NCBI GenBank assembly: GCA_041398565.1
Contig: JAWKUN010000004.1
Span: forward strand, 806,001 to 870,000
DNA from: DATGPD01 sp041398565
GTDB taxonomy: Bacteria > Planctomycetota > UBA1135 > UBA2386
Direction of reading: 5' to 3'
DNA length: 64,000 bases
Made by a program: the position numbers and the translations under genes. The stretch's first letter is position 1; each line of letters starts with the position of its first letter. Shown one piece after another: positions 7,803 through 15,817 of this stretch. The notes beneath the pieces were generated by a model that was not told where the DNA came from, made no database searches, and saw nothing but the letters and a program-made list of their open reading frames with translations.

Positions 7803-9419
7803 TCAGCGCGCGTGCGCCTGGCGTAGGCGGAAGCACGCCAGACGGCTGCGGCCCTCCTGCTCTTCGACCACGTAGTTGGACGGAGTCACCAGGACATCGC
7901 AGCAGCCGGTGCTCGTCTCGTCGTCGTCGAGCGGCGCGGGCAGCGGCACCCGACACTCCCACACGAGACCGTCGCCGAGCGGTGCCGGCACGGACACGGA
8001 CACCGAAGGGCGCGACCCGATCCCCACCTCGAGCGAGCAAGGGTAGAGGCCCGAGGCAGCCGGCAAGCGTTCGAGCACGAGGTGCAGTTGCTCGGCGTGC
8101 GCGCCGTCGCCACGTCCGCCGACGTCGAGCGCGAACCAACAGCCGCGGCCCACCATCCCGTCCGCCTCGACCCCGCCGTAGACCTGGTGCGCACCTCGCG
8201 CCGCGGTGAGGTCGATGTCCGGGCCGATCCGGCCGCGCCAGGCGCGCTCGCGCTCCTGCACGTAGGCGATGGCGGACGCCGTCGACGTCGGCGGCGTTCG
8301 GCGGTCGCGGTAGGCGGCCGTCAACGGCGGCAGCCCGTCGGGATCGCCTCGAACCATGCCTCGGCGCAGCAGGAACTCGGCCAACACCCGCGCCCGTGCG
8401 TCGATGTAGCCCGCGTTCGGGTGCGCGTCCTGTGGCAGCCGGTCGGCAGGGCTGCCGTCGCCGAGGGGAGGAACCACCGCCTGCTGCGGCAGTTCGACCG
8501 CCAACACCCCGGCGACCACGCGCTCGAAGGGTTCGTCGAAGAGCAGTTGCAGGGCGAAGTGTCCACCCCGCGCCGCCATGCGCTCGCCGAGGTCGGCGAC
8601 GATCGAGACGAACCCGCGCCATCGGCGCCGTGACTCGGGTGTGGCGCGTGAGAACGACACGGGCGGGATGGCGTCCAGCCCGCCCGCCAAGCGCAGAGCG
8701 ATGGCATCCGCCGCCGACAGCAGCGGCGCCTGTGCCGCCAGCAGCGCCAAGTGTGCCTCGTACGACACATGTGGGCGGGTGGCGCCGACGGCCGGGTCGA
8801 AATCGAAGGAGCGGTGGCCGCTCTCGGTGGTGGCGAACGAGTCGTAGAGGTCGTTGGCGACCGGGGTGTAGACCAAGACGTCCGGCTGCAAGCGACCGAG
8901 ATGGTCGCGCGCCGCGCGGCCGCAGTTCCACACGTTCCAGCCGGGACACGCCAGGGTGGACACGGCGACGTCCGGGCTGCCAACCGCGCGCACGAGCCCG
9001 AGGTAGTGCTCGAGGCGGCTGGCAAGAGTCTCCTCGTCGCGCAGACCGAAGCCGAAGGTCACCGAATCGCCGAGCAGCACGACGCGCAGGCTGCCAGGCG
9101 GGGCCTCGCCACCGACCCGGCGGCGGAAGCCCCAACGGTCGACGGAGGCTGTGACCACGAACGAGTCCGTCGTTCCCGGCTTCAGCACGAAGGCGACACC
9201 CGGGTCGCACGACAGCGCGAACGGACCGCCGCCGCGCACCGCCGCCGCCGCCCGCTCGGCGTCTGTGAGCTGCAGACGGCCCAGGCCGGCGCCGAGGTAG
9301 GCGTTGCCGCCGAAGTACGGGCGACCGGTCCACAGCGAGTGGCAGCCCTCGAAACCGATGACGGCGATCAGCGCCGCGACCCCGATCAGGGCCAACCGGA
9401 TCAGCAGAGTGCGCACCAC
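7803..9419 (-). CDS. Membrane-anchored SGNH/GDSL hydrolase
   Basis: A 538-residue protein starting at one of two adjacent GTG codons (9419 or 9416), immediately before a hydrophobic N-terminal anchor (VRTLLIRLALIGVAALIAVI). The SGNH motifs are visible: nucleophile Ser119 in VVLLGDSVTFG, an Asn in VANDLYD, and the Asp/His pair in DAHPNAGY. Such enzymes deacylate or deacetylate polysaccharides and lipids, here outside the cytoplasmic membrane. The last ~140 residues form an extra beta-rich domain of unknown role. The gene follows the CBM9-like gene on the same strand (58-base gap) and converges on the CBS gene. Confidence 0.8.
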   Translation of the reverse strand: MVRTLLIRLALIGVAALIAVIGFEGCHSLWTGRPYFGGNAYLGAGLGRLQLTDAERAAAAVRGGGPFALSCDPGVAFVLKPGTTDSFVVTASVDRWGFRRRVGGEAPPGSLRVVLLGDSVTFGFGLRDEETLASRLEHYLGLVRAVGSPDVAVSTLACPGWNVWNCGRAARDHLGRLQPDVLVYTPVANDLYDSFATTESGHRSFDFDPAVGATRPHVSYEAHLALLAAQAPLLSAADAIALRLAGGLDAIPPVSFSRATPESRRRWRGFVSIVADLGERMAARGGHFALQLLFDEPFERVVAGVLAVELPQQAVVPPLGDGSPADRLPQDAHPNAGYIDARARVLAEFLLRRGMVRGDPDGLPPLTAAYRDRRTPPTSTASAIAYVQERERAWRGRIGPDIDLTAARGAHQVYGGVEADGMVGRGCWFALDVGGRGDGAHAEQLHLVLERLPAASGLYPCSLEVGIGSRPSVSVSVPAPLGDGLVWECRVPLPAPLDDDETSTGCCDVLVTPSNYVVEEQEGRSRLACFRLRQAHAR

Positions 9420-9477
9420 CGGCGAGCGTAGCGGCCGGCCCCGGCGCGCGCTCGTCCTTGCCGGCTCAGGTGCAGCA

Positions 9478-10119
9478 TCACGCCTCGACCCGGCATGGAG
9501 TCCACTCCCAGGGACGGTGGAACGACAACACCGGATGCAGGGACGACGACGACAAGATCGGCGCCCGACCGCGGGCGGCGTCGTAGCGACAGAACGACAC
9601 GAACACGTGGCCATCGGCGCCGGCCGCGAGAGGCACATGGGCCGTGACCGACCAGCCGTTGGGCGTGCGACCCGCGCGCGAGACGATTGCGTCGGGATCG
9701 GCGGCCACGTCTTCGATCCCACCGATGCGTGCCGCCTGGCCGAAGTCGTCGAAGCACAGGTGCAGGCGCACGTTGTCCGGCGTGACGTGCACCTCGCGGT
9801 AGGCGTCGGATCCCGACGGCCGTGCGAAGATCTCGAACACGTCCCCCAGCTCCCACGTGCGCTGGTTGTGCGCAGAGGCGTCGTTGAACACCTCCTCGTC
9901 GTCCATGTCGGCGACGACGTGCAGGATCCCTTCCCCGTAGGAGGCGTGCACCCGCGTGGCGCGCAGACCGGACTCGGCCGTCTCCCGCCAGCTCTGGCCG
10001 AGCACGAACAGGACCGGACGAGATGGGCTCAAGACCGGCAGCGGCACCGAGGCTGCCGCGCGGTCGATGCGCGCGCGGTCGAAGGCGGCGGCGCGGACGA
10101 GGTCGGAGTCGGGATCCAT
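9478..10119 (-). CDS. CBM9/DOMON-like beta-sandwich protein
   Basis: A 213-residue protein without a clear signal peptide. The central region shows the pattern of family 9-type carbohydrate-binding or DOMON-like sandwiches: an ATRVHASYGEGILHVVADMDD strand pair, a GDVFEIFARPSG segment and a C-terminal strand with FVSFCRYD. Proteins of this type bind sugars or haem; neither ligand is demonstrable here. It lies directly upstream of the SGNH hydrolase gene, so a joint role in handling glycans or glycolipids is plausible. Family assignment is by fold pattern, not by a diagnostic motif. Confidence 0.65.
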   Translation of the reverse strand: MDPDSDLVRAAAFDRARIDRAAASVPLPVLSPSRPVLFVLGQSWRETAESGLRATRVHASYGEGILHVVADMDDEEVFNDASAHNQRTWELGDVFEIFARPSGSDAYREVHVTPDNVRLHLCFDDFGQAARIGGIEDVAADPDAIVSRAGRTPNGWSVTAHVPLAAGADGHVFVSFCRYDAARGRAPILSSSSLHPVLSFHRPWEWTPCRVEA

Positions 10120-10267
10120 GGCGGTTCGGCACCCGCGACGCCACGTCGACGCGCGCGGAGCGCGTCGGCCCGCTGCCGGGGTCCCCTGACTCTACTCCGA
10201 CGGCACCCGGAGCGCGCCTCGAGACCGACGGCACGCACAGACCGCGTCGAGGGCGCCGACGCGTGGG

Positions 10268-11527
10268 TCAATCGATCACCAGCTCGAGCGCATTGGTCAG
10301 GCCGACCGCCGGCGGCAGCGAAACCGGCGCACAGATGACGATGCCCTGCGCACACAGCGCCGCTCCGCACAAGGCGTAGTCCTTGGGAATGGGCAGACCG
10401 ATCGTCGCTGCGCCGTCGCAGATGGCGTTGCCGCTGATCGACACGAAGGGCAGCAGGACGAGCGTCGCCAAGTCGGTGTGCCAGCTGCCGCAGAAGATCG
10501 GCAAGCCCACCGGCCGGCAGGGTCCGGCCGCGAGGCCCAGCTGGAAGAACCCGTTCGTCGGCGCATTCGACAGCTCGATGGCGAAGCGCGGGTTACCGAC
10601 GGCCGGATCGCCGGCTGCGCTCAACGCCATCGCCGCGCAGTTGGGACAGCCCCGGCCGACGCAGCTGGCACCGACCGCCAGCGGATGCCGCGGCTCGACG
10701 TCGAGCCCGTGCCAAACGAAGCCGCCGAGACCCGGGCTGCGGCCGCAGCAACCGACCGCCTGGAAGTCGCACGGCGTGGTGCCGACGCGGTTGGAGTAGA
10801 TCGCGGTCTGCGAACCGTCGGTCAGGTAGAGCAACTGGTCGCAGGCGTCATAGGCCATGCCGGTGATCGCGCCCAGGCGGGCGAGGTTGCCGCAGCCAGG
10901 CGCATCGAAACGGCAGACGATCGTGCAAGGATCGGTGTCGCGCGCCACCAGCACCTGGTTGGCGGGCAGCACTGCGCCGAAGATCGAAGTCGCGTACAGC
11001 ACCAGACCGTGACGCTCGTCGAGTGCCACGGCGCCGGCGACGTGTTGGGGCGACGGCAGCTGGATGCGACATGCGCCGATCACCGCCGGCGGACACGAGC
11101 GGATGTGCCACGTGCTGAGCGCGGCAGCGCCGGGGACCGACTCCAGCTGCAGCATCTCGTAGCGCGACTCGCACACCTCGAGGCCGGTCGCCACCGATCC
11201 GGGGCCGAGCACCAGGTTCGCGGCCACCGCGCACACGAGTTGGCAGCTGTCGACGCCGGTCTCGACGATGCGGGTTCCCTGGGTATGCCAGACCGAGCGG
11301 TTGAAGGCGCTGTAGGCGGCGCCCCCGGCGTAGGCCACCGCCGGCGCCGGCAGCGGGCTCGGGCACACCCGGTTTCCCGGATTGCACACGGCTTGCTGCA
11401 GGATGTGGGGCGGCAGGGTCGAAGCAGAGTCGCTGGCGAACCCGATGAGGCGCCCGCGCGTCACTTGCGCGTGCGAAGATGCGGCGAGGGCGGTGGCTAC
11501 CGCGACGCCGACGAGGAACTTGGACAT
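10268..11527 (-). CDS. Cys-rich secreted protein
   Basis: A 419-residue exported protein with a signal peptide (MSKFLVGVAVATALAASSHA, then QVTRG). A GGAGAT-like Shine-Dalgarno sequence stands just upstream of the ATG at 11527, which supports this start. The mature protein has about 24 cysteines, often in pairs (VGCCGRS, GRGCPNCA), suggesting disulfide-stabilised repeats, and a line of hydrophobic strands compatible with a beta-propeller. The last ~100 residues, ending GLTNALELVID, fit the C-terminal beta module common in this window. Ligand and role unknown. Confidence 0.75.
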   Translation of the reverse strand: MSKFLVGVAVATALAASSHAQVTRGRLIGFASDSASTLPPHILQQAVCNPGNRVCPSPLPAPAVAYAGGAAYSAFNRSVWHTQGTRIVETGVDSCQLVCAVAANLVLGPGSVATGLEVCESRYEMLQLESVPGAAALSTWHIRSCPPAVIGACRIQLPSPQHVAGAVALDERHGLVLYATSIFGAVLPANQVLVARDTDPCTIVCRFDAPGCGNLARLGAITGMAYDACDQLLYLTDGSQTAIYSNRVGTTPCDFQAVGCCGRSPGLGGFVWHGLDVEPRHPLAVGASCVGRGCPNCAAMALSAAGDPAVGNPRFAIELSNAPTNGFFQLGLAAGPCRPVGLPIFCGSWHTDLATLVLLPFVSISGNAICDGAATIGLPIPKDYALCGAALCAQGIVICAPVSLPPAVGLTNALELVID

Positions 11528-11664
11528 GGACGATCTCCGATTCGGCAGGGGGATCGCCCGTGGTTGCCGGCGCCCACGGGAAGCGCCGGCAAAAAACGCC
11601 CGAAGGCGGAGGCGCCGCGGCGCACCGCGCGGTGAGGCGCAGTGCAGCCGAGGCGGCACCTCGA

Positions 11665-14235
11665 TCAGCGGTTGCCGCCGACGAGGGTATCGAGGGCGTT
11701 GCCGTGCACCACGGGGATGCGCGTGCTCACGCCGATGTCGACGATCGCCGGCTGGGTGTAGATGTGACCCTGGATCAGCGACACGTCGTTGGGGATCACC
11801 AGCGGGATCGAGGCCGCGCCGGCCGAGTTGGTAGCGAACGGCAGCGAGACGTCGACGCTCACGCACAGCAAGCAGCTCGCGCCCATCCCGATGAAGCCGA
11901 GGTTCAGGGGCAGCGGGAAGCCGTTGTAGTTGGTGCGCGACGCGCCGATGTAGAGCGCTCCGCCAGACAGCGGGCGGGCGTTGGCGATGCGCCACGAGAT
12001 CGAGTTGCCGAGCTCGGGCGTGCCGGCCCCACTGTGTGCGGGGACGTTGCCGCCGGTGCCGGGGCAGCCGGAGCAGAACGCGGTGAAAGCACCGTTGAAG
12101 TGCGTGTAGTACACCGCCGTCAAGTCCTCGGTGCCGTTGGCCAGGACGGCCAGCGCGTTCTGGCCGATGGGCTGCGGCACTCGGTTCCAGATCCACTGCT
12201 TGAACGGATTGCCACCCAAGGTGGCCGGTGCCGTCACCGTCACCGTGGTGCCGTCCTTGTAGACGCGGCTGAACGGCGTCGAACCGTTCTGCGAGTTGTT
12301 GAGGTCGGCCACGCTGACGGTGATCGCCACGCCGCTGGCAGGGTTGGACGAGGCGATGCTGAGCGTGCGCCGCGCCAGGTAGCGCGCCTGCGCGGTGTCG
12401 TTGATCGAGCCGATGTTCGCCTCGAAGTCGCGCTGGTCGATCGGCTGCAGCGAGAAGCCGGCGCCAGCCGTCGGCTCCCAGGCCCAACGATCGAACTGGT
12501 AGACGGTGCTGCCCGACGTGAACGTCGCCGGCGCCGTCAACACGTAGATCTGGTTCTGGGCGTAGGTGCGCGAGAAGTTGGTGCTGCCGTTCTTGTTGCC
12601 GTTGCGGTCGGTCACGTTGACCGTGATCGGGATCCCGGTCACCGGCGTCGACTGGATCGACACGGTCGGGAACGCCGGCGAGTTGTCTTCGTGGCCGAAC
12701 CACACGTAGTGCGGCTCGCTGTTCGAGTTGGCTCCACCGTTGCGGCAGGTCATGCCGGTGGCGATGAAGGTGTTGGAGTTCACGGGGTGACGCTGCACCG
12801 AGAAGTAGTCGCCCCAACGCGAGGCGGTGGTCGGCGCGGCGTTGCCGGTGAACCACGTCACCGCCTGGCCGGAGAAGTTCGGCAGGCAGCCGGTGTCGAC
12901 GATGAAGTAGCCGGTCGTCGGATTCACCGTCGAGCTGCCGATCGCGCTGCAGCAGCCGATGTCACCGGCCGCGTTGACGGCGGCCGCCGGGTACATGAAC
13001 TGTAGGGTCGAACTCCAGGTGTCCTGGGTCGAGATCAGCGTGTTGGTGGCGCCGCTGATGCGGATGGTGCGCACGTACACCTGGGCGCGGCCCGACCGCG
13101 GCCCGCAGTGCCACATGAAGCCGTACTCGTTGGCGGCGGCGCGATACCAGGCGCCGGTGATCCGGCTGTCGGCGCGCCCGGCCCAGTTGACGCCGTTGGG
13201 ACCGTTGGCGACGTAGCCGGTGGTGCTCGACCAATCCGGCACGGTGATGTCGGTCCAGCTGATCGTGCCCGAGGAATCCGGCCAGCGGTAGGCGCGGGTC
13301 GTCGTGGTCGAACGGTGCTCGGCGAAGTACATCGTCGCGCCGGCGTTCTGGGTCAGGCGGTAGGACGCACCGCTCAGCGAATTCGAGCTTCTGGCGTAGC
13401 TGTAGTTGACGACTCCGCCGGCCGCCAGCTGCGACAGGCTGATGCGCCAAACCACCGAGTCCGTGTAGGAGCTGGCCGAGTTGAAGATGTTCGAAGCGCA
13501 GTAGAGGAAGCCGTTCGAGTAGGCGATGTCGGGGTAGTCCATCCACTCGCCGGCCGGCCGCCCGAAGTTGAGCGGGTCGAAGTAGTAGCTGTGCCACGAG
13601 CCGCTGGTGCCAGCCTGCAGGTCGGCGCGGCCGTTGGCCACGGCGATGCGCTGGCCACCCTGCTGGGTGGTGGAGCTGTAGCTGTACTGCAGCAGCCAGA
13701 TCGTGATGTCCGCCGACGGCACGTAGACCGCGCGCTGGTCGCAGCAGAAGCCGCCGTCGGTCGCCGCGAAGGTGGTGTACGGGCTGATGTAGGTCCAGGT
13801 CTCGCCGCTGTCGATGGAGCGGGCCGCGTACCAGTTGCCGGTCTGCAGCGCCGTGTCGTGCACTTGCGCGACGGACGGCTCGCCGACAAGCGACGTCGAC
13901 GCGCCGCTCGGCTTGACGACGCTGTTCTGGAAGAAGAGCAGGTCACAGGGTGCCGCGGGGTTGACGCCGGGGGCGACCGTTTCCGGGCTGTTGGGCTGAG
14001 GCAGGGTTCCCGTGCCCACGGGCACCGGCGGCAAGCCCGACCGGTGGTCGTGCGGCGTCGCGTCCTCGCCGATCACGCGCGGCGGGGCCGGCACGGCAGG
14101 GCCGGCGGGCACGACCGGTTCGGGGTAGGCCACGCCTTGCTGCGTGACGACTTGTTGATCCTGAGCGAGACACGTGCCAGCGGCGAGGCCGCCGAGCACG
14201 AGGTTCGCGACGAGAGACGAACGGAGCTTGAACAT
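11665..14235 (-). CDS. Large secreted BNR/sialidase-like repeat protein
   Basis: An 856-residue exported protein with a signal peptide (MFKLRSSLVANLVLGGLAAG, cleavage near CLAQ), a Pro-rich linker (about 25-95) and a long beta-rich body. The body shows BNR/Asp-box-like pieces (SIDSGETWTYISPY) typical of six-bladed propellers, then two PKD-like repeats (about residues 550-700) sharing ITVNVTDRNGNKNGST and ITVSVADLNNSQNGST. The end is a C-terminal beta module. Catalytic residues of sialidases are not evident, so a binding or structural role is as likely as hydrolysis. Confidence 0.75.
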   Translation of the reverse strand: MFKLRSSLVANLVLGGLAAGTCLAQDQQVVTQQGVAYPEPVVPAGPAVPAPPRVIGEDATPHDHRSGLPPVPVGTGTLPQPNSPETVAPGVNPAAPCDLLFFQNSVVKPSGASTSLVGEPSVAQVHDTALQTGNWYAARSIDSGETWTYISPYTTFAATDGGFCCDQRAVYVPSADITIWLLQYSYSSTTQQGGQRIAVANGRADLQAGTSGSWHSYYFDPLNFGRPAGEWMDYPDIAYSNGFLYCASNIFNSASSYTDSVVWRISLSQLAAGGVVNYSYARSSNSLSGASYRLTQNAGATMYFAEHRSTTTTRAYRWPDSSGTISWTDITVPDWSSTTGYVANGPNGVNWAGRADSRITGAWYRAAANEYGFMWHCGPRSGRAQVYVRTIRISGATNTLISTQDTWSSTLQFMYPAAAVNAAGDIGCCSAIGSSTVNPTTGYFIVDTGCLPNFSGQAVTWFTGNAAPTTASRWGDYFSVQRHPVNSNTFIATGMTCRNGGANSNSEPHYVWFGHEDNSPAFPTVSIQSTPVTGIPITVNVTDRNGNKNGSTNFSRTYAQNQIYVLTAPATFTSGSTVYQFDRWAWEPTAGAGFSLQPIDQRDFEANIGSINDTAQARYLARRTLSIASSNPASGVAITVSVADLNNSQNGSTPFSRVYKDGTTVTVTAPATLGGNPFKQWIWNRVPQPIGQNALAVLANGTEDLTAVYYTHFNGAFTAFCSGCPGTGGNVPAHSGAGTPELGNSISWRIANARPLSGGALYIGASRTNYNGFPLPLNLGFIGMGASCLLCVSVDVSLPFATNSAGAASIPLVIPNDVSLIQGHIYTQPAIVDIGVSTRIPVVHGNALDTLVGGNR

Positions 14236-14321
14236 CGGAGAGGGAAGGGGGAGGTGAGAGGCGCCCGGTCACCAGACCGGACGGCAGACGTCGCCCGGTG
14301 AACCGGAGCGCTTCCAAGATG

Positions 14322-14331
14322 TTGCATGCAA
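14322..14331. promoter_or_regulatory. Perfect palindrome TTGCATGCAA
   Basis: A perfect 10-bp palindrome 87 bases upstream of the ATG of the 856-residue secreted protein, in an AT-rich patch of otherwise very GC-rich DNA. Its half-site TTGCATG recurs 170 bases further on, so it may be an operator. No regulator is identified. Confidence 0.35.
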
Positions 14332-14482
14332 AAGTCCGGGAGGTGATCCGGAGGTTCCCTAACGGGTGGGCATGGGCCGGTGGTGTCGGGGCAAACGTTT
14401 CTCCTCCGCCGACGCCCGCCGAAGCCGGCCACTCCTCGACGGCGCTCGGGTGACGCGCACCGGTGCGCTTGCCGGGCCGAGA

Positions 14483-14509
14483 CTCATGCTGTAATGCATA
14501 TTGCATGAG
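14483..14509. promoter_or_regulatory. Inverted repeat CTCATGC-N13-GCATGAG
   Basis: Perfect 7-bp arms flank a 13-bp AT-rich centre (TGTAATGCATATT). The right arm overlaps a second TTGCATG copy. It could be an operator or the stem of a small hairpin; it lies about 250 bases upstream of the divergent secreted-protein gene and directly before a doubtful small open frame. Confidence 0.35.
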
Positions 14510-14744
14510 GAAGCGACAACGACAGGAGGACCCGTCGCCCACCGAGCCCTCGACCAGGGAACGCCCGCGACCGACCTCGTCCGACCCGCCCGCCGAATCA
14601 TCAACCTCGGCTGGGCCGCCCACCTCGTCCCGGACCTCGTCCGGCGAGCCGTTGTTGGCGGGAGACACGCCCGAGGCCGCAGGTCGCCAACCCCCACCGG
14701 GCCCGCCGCCTTGGCGGACGATCACCGATCCCCCACCCGTTTGA
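14505..14744 (+). CDS. Doubtful small Pro/Ser-rich open frame
   Basis: A 79-residue frame starting MRKRQRQEDPSPTEPSTRER and continuing as disordered Pro/Ser/Thr-rich sequence with no recognisable domain. There is no Shine-Dalgarno sequence, and an overlapping frame is equally open. It could be a real small disordered protein, but it may be chance in GC-rich DNA. It is listed only because it would otherwise leave a gap of more than 500 bases. Confidence 0.2.
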   Translation: MRKRQRQEDPSPTEPSTRERPRPTSSDPPAESSTSAGPPTSSRTSSGEPLLAGDTPEAAGRQPPPGPPPWRTITDPPPV

Positions 14745-14769
14745 CCGAGACCCCGTGTGACCGGAGACC

Positions 14770-15093
14770 TCAGCCGCCGGCGCGCTTCACCCTGTAGCCC
14801 CGCGCCTCCAGCAGGACCTGCACGCGGTCGCGGCGGTCGCCCTGCAGCACGATGGTGAACGCCTCGACGCTGCCCCCGCAGCCGAGCTGCTTCTTCAGGT
14901 CGCGAGCGAGTGCCTCGAGCTGCGGCGGAGCCAGCCCGAGGCCGTCGATGGACGTGACCGTCTTGCCGCCGCGGCCTTGGACCTCACGCTTGATGCGCAC
15001 GACGCCGTCGCCGGGCGGTGGCTGCCTCGGCTGGCGAGCCGGCTCGGGCGGCGGACCTCGGTGGTCGTCGTCCCAGACGAGACGTGAAGGCAT
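14770..15093 (-). CDS. SUI1/YciH-like translation factor
   Basis: A 107-residue protein with a Pro-rich, charged N-terminal tail (residues 1-30) and a SUI1 domain (about 31-105). The signature GRGGKTVTSIDGL, then LARDLKKQLGCGGSVE and the final VQVLLEARGYRVKRAGG match bacterial YciH and eukaryotic eIF1. Family members act on the small ribosomal subunit and influence start-codon fidelity. The gene is divergent from the selenoprotein gene, with 129 bases between the two starts. Confidence 0.9.
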   Translation of the reverse strand: MPSRLVWDDDHRGPPPEPARQPRQPPPGDGVVRIKREVQGRGGKTVTSIDGLGLAPPQLEALARDLKKQLGCGGSVEAFTIVLQGDRRDRVQVLLEARGYRVKRAGG

Positions 15094-15222
15094 CGCCGGC
15101 AGTCTCGCACATGACCGACGACGTGCCAACGGCGCCCACGGGCGCGCGCCGCCACCGGAGCAGCTTCTCGGCTCCGCGCGCAGGGACGACGCCCTAACCT
15201 CGTCGCTCCGCGCGGACCACAC

Positions 15223-15786
15223 ATGCCCCGACTCGACCCCACCGTCCTCGACGCCCCCCTCGATGGGCTCAACCTCGCCGGCGCCAGCCTGCGCCAGCAG
15301 ATCGCCGCGGAAGCCACGCTCATGGTGTTCCTCCGCCACCTCGCCTGAATCTTCTGCCGCGAGGTCGTCTCGGACCTCCGCGCCGCGGTCGCGGCCGACA
15401 CCTTGTTCCCGCCCACGCGAGGCATCCTGCTGTTCGCTCTGGCGACGACGGGCGACGCGCGTCCATTCTTCGCCGAGCGGTGGCCCGAGGTGCCCGTCGT
15501 CTGCGAAGCGTCGGGGCGCTTCCACCGCGACCTCCTCGGCGCGGCGCGTGCCGGCGTGCGCGACCTCCTGCGTCCCCGCGTTTGGGCCCGCGTCCTCGCG
15601 GCGCGACGCAAGGGTCACCGCCAGGGTCGCGCGCGTGCCGACGTCTGGCGTCTGGGCGGCGCCATGCTGGTCACCGGCCAACAGGTCGTGTGGCGGCATG
15701 CCGCCACCGACGTCAGCGAGCACTTCGACCTCACCGACCCCGAGCTGCTGCGGGCGCTGCGGAGCGCGGGGACGAAAGCGCGGTGA
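15223..15786 (+). CDS. Selenocysteine-containing AhpC/TSA_2 (PRXL2/SelL-like) thioredoxin-fold protein
   Basis: The frame runs from ATG 15223 to TGA 15784-15786 (187 residues) with one internal TGA at 15346-15348, codon 42. It reads MVFLRHLA-U-IFC-REVVSDL. The AhpC-TSA_2/PRXL2 family has FxRHxxCxxCxE here, so Sec replaces the first redox Cys and Cys45 is the resolving partner (UxxC). Sequence on both sides is continuous in frame and typical of the family, including the C-terminal WRLGGAMLVTGQQVVWRHA region. A SECIS-like stem-loop begins 12 bases after the TGA. The likely role is a thiol/selenol peroxidase or redox protein in the cytoplasm (no signal peptide). It is divergent from the SUI1 gene. 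No selA, selB or selC lies in the window. The alternative is a nonsense mutation, which the exact position and hairpin make unlikely. Confidence 0.85.
15358..15382 (+). promoter_or_regulatory. Predicted bacterial SECIS stem-loop
   Basis: GAGGTC (15361-15366) and GACCTC (15373-15378) form a perfect 6-bp stem around the loop GTCTCG. CGC/GCG extends it by 3 bp past one bulged C. The loop begins with G-U, and that G is 18 nt downstream of the TGA, within the 16-37 nt range reported for bacterial SECIS elements recognised by SelB. The stem lies wholly in coding sequence, as is normal in bacteria. Confidence 0.75.
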
Positions 15787-15817
15787 CCGCGCCGGCCGTA
15801 GCCGGTAGAAGAACGCC

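Larger units (their letters stand above)
14236..14769. other. Long intergenic region with palindromes
   Basis: This gap of about 530 bases separates the 856-residue secreted gene from the SUI1-domain gene. It holds two AT-richer islands carrying TTGCATG palindromes and one doubtful small open frame. I see no RNA gene or terminator with a T-tract in it. It most likely contains the promoter of the secreted protein gene. Confidence 0.5.

Noticed and set aside
15346..15348. The TGA in the AhpC/TSA_2 gene as a simple nonsense mutation or pseudogene
   Set aside because: It is the only stop, it falls exactly on a redox Cys position, the frame is intact on both sides and a SECIS-like hairpin follows at the right distance.
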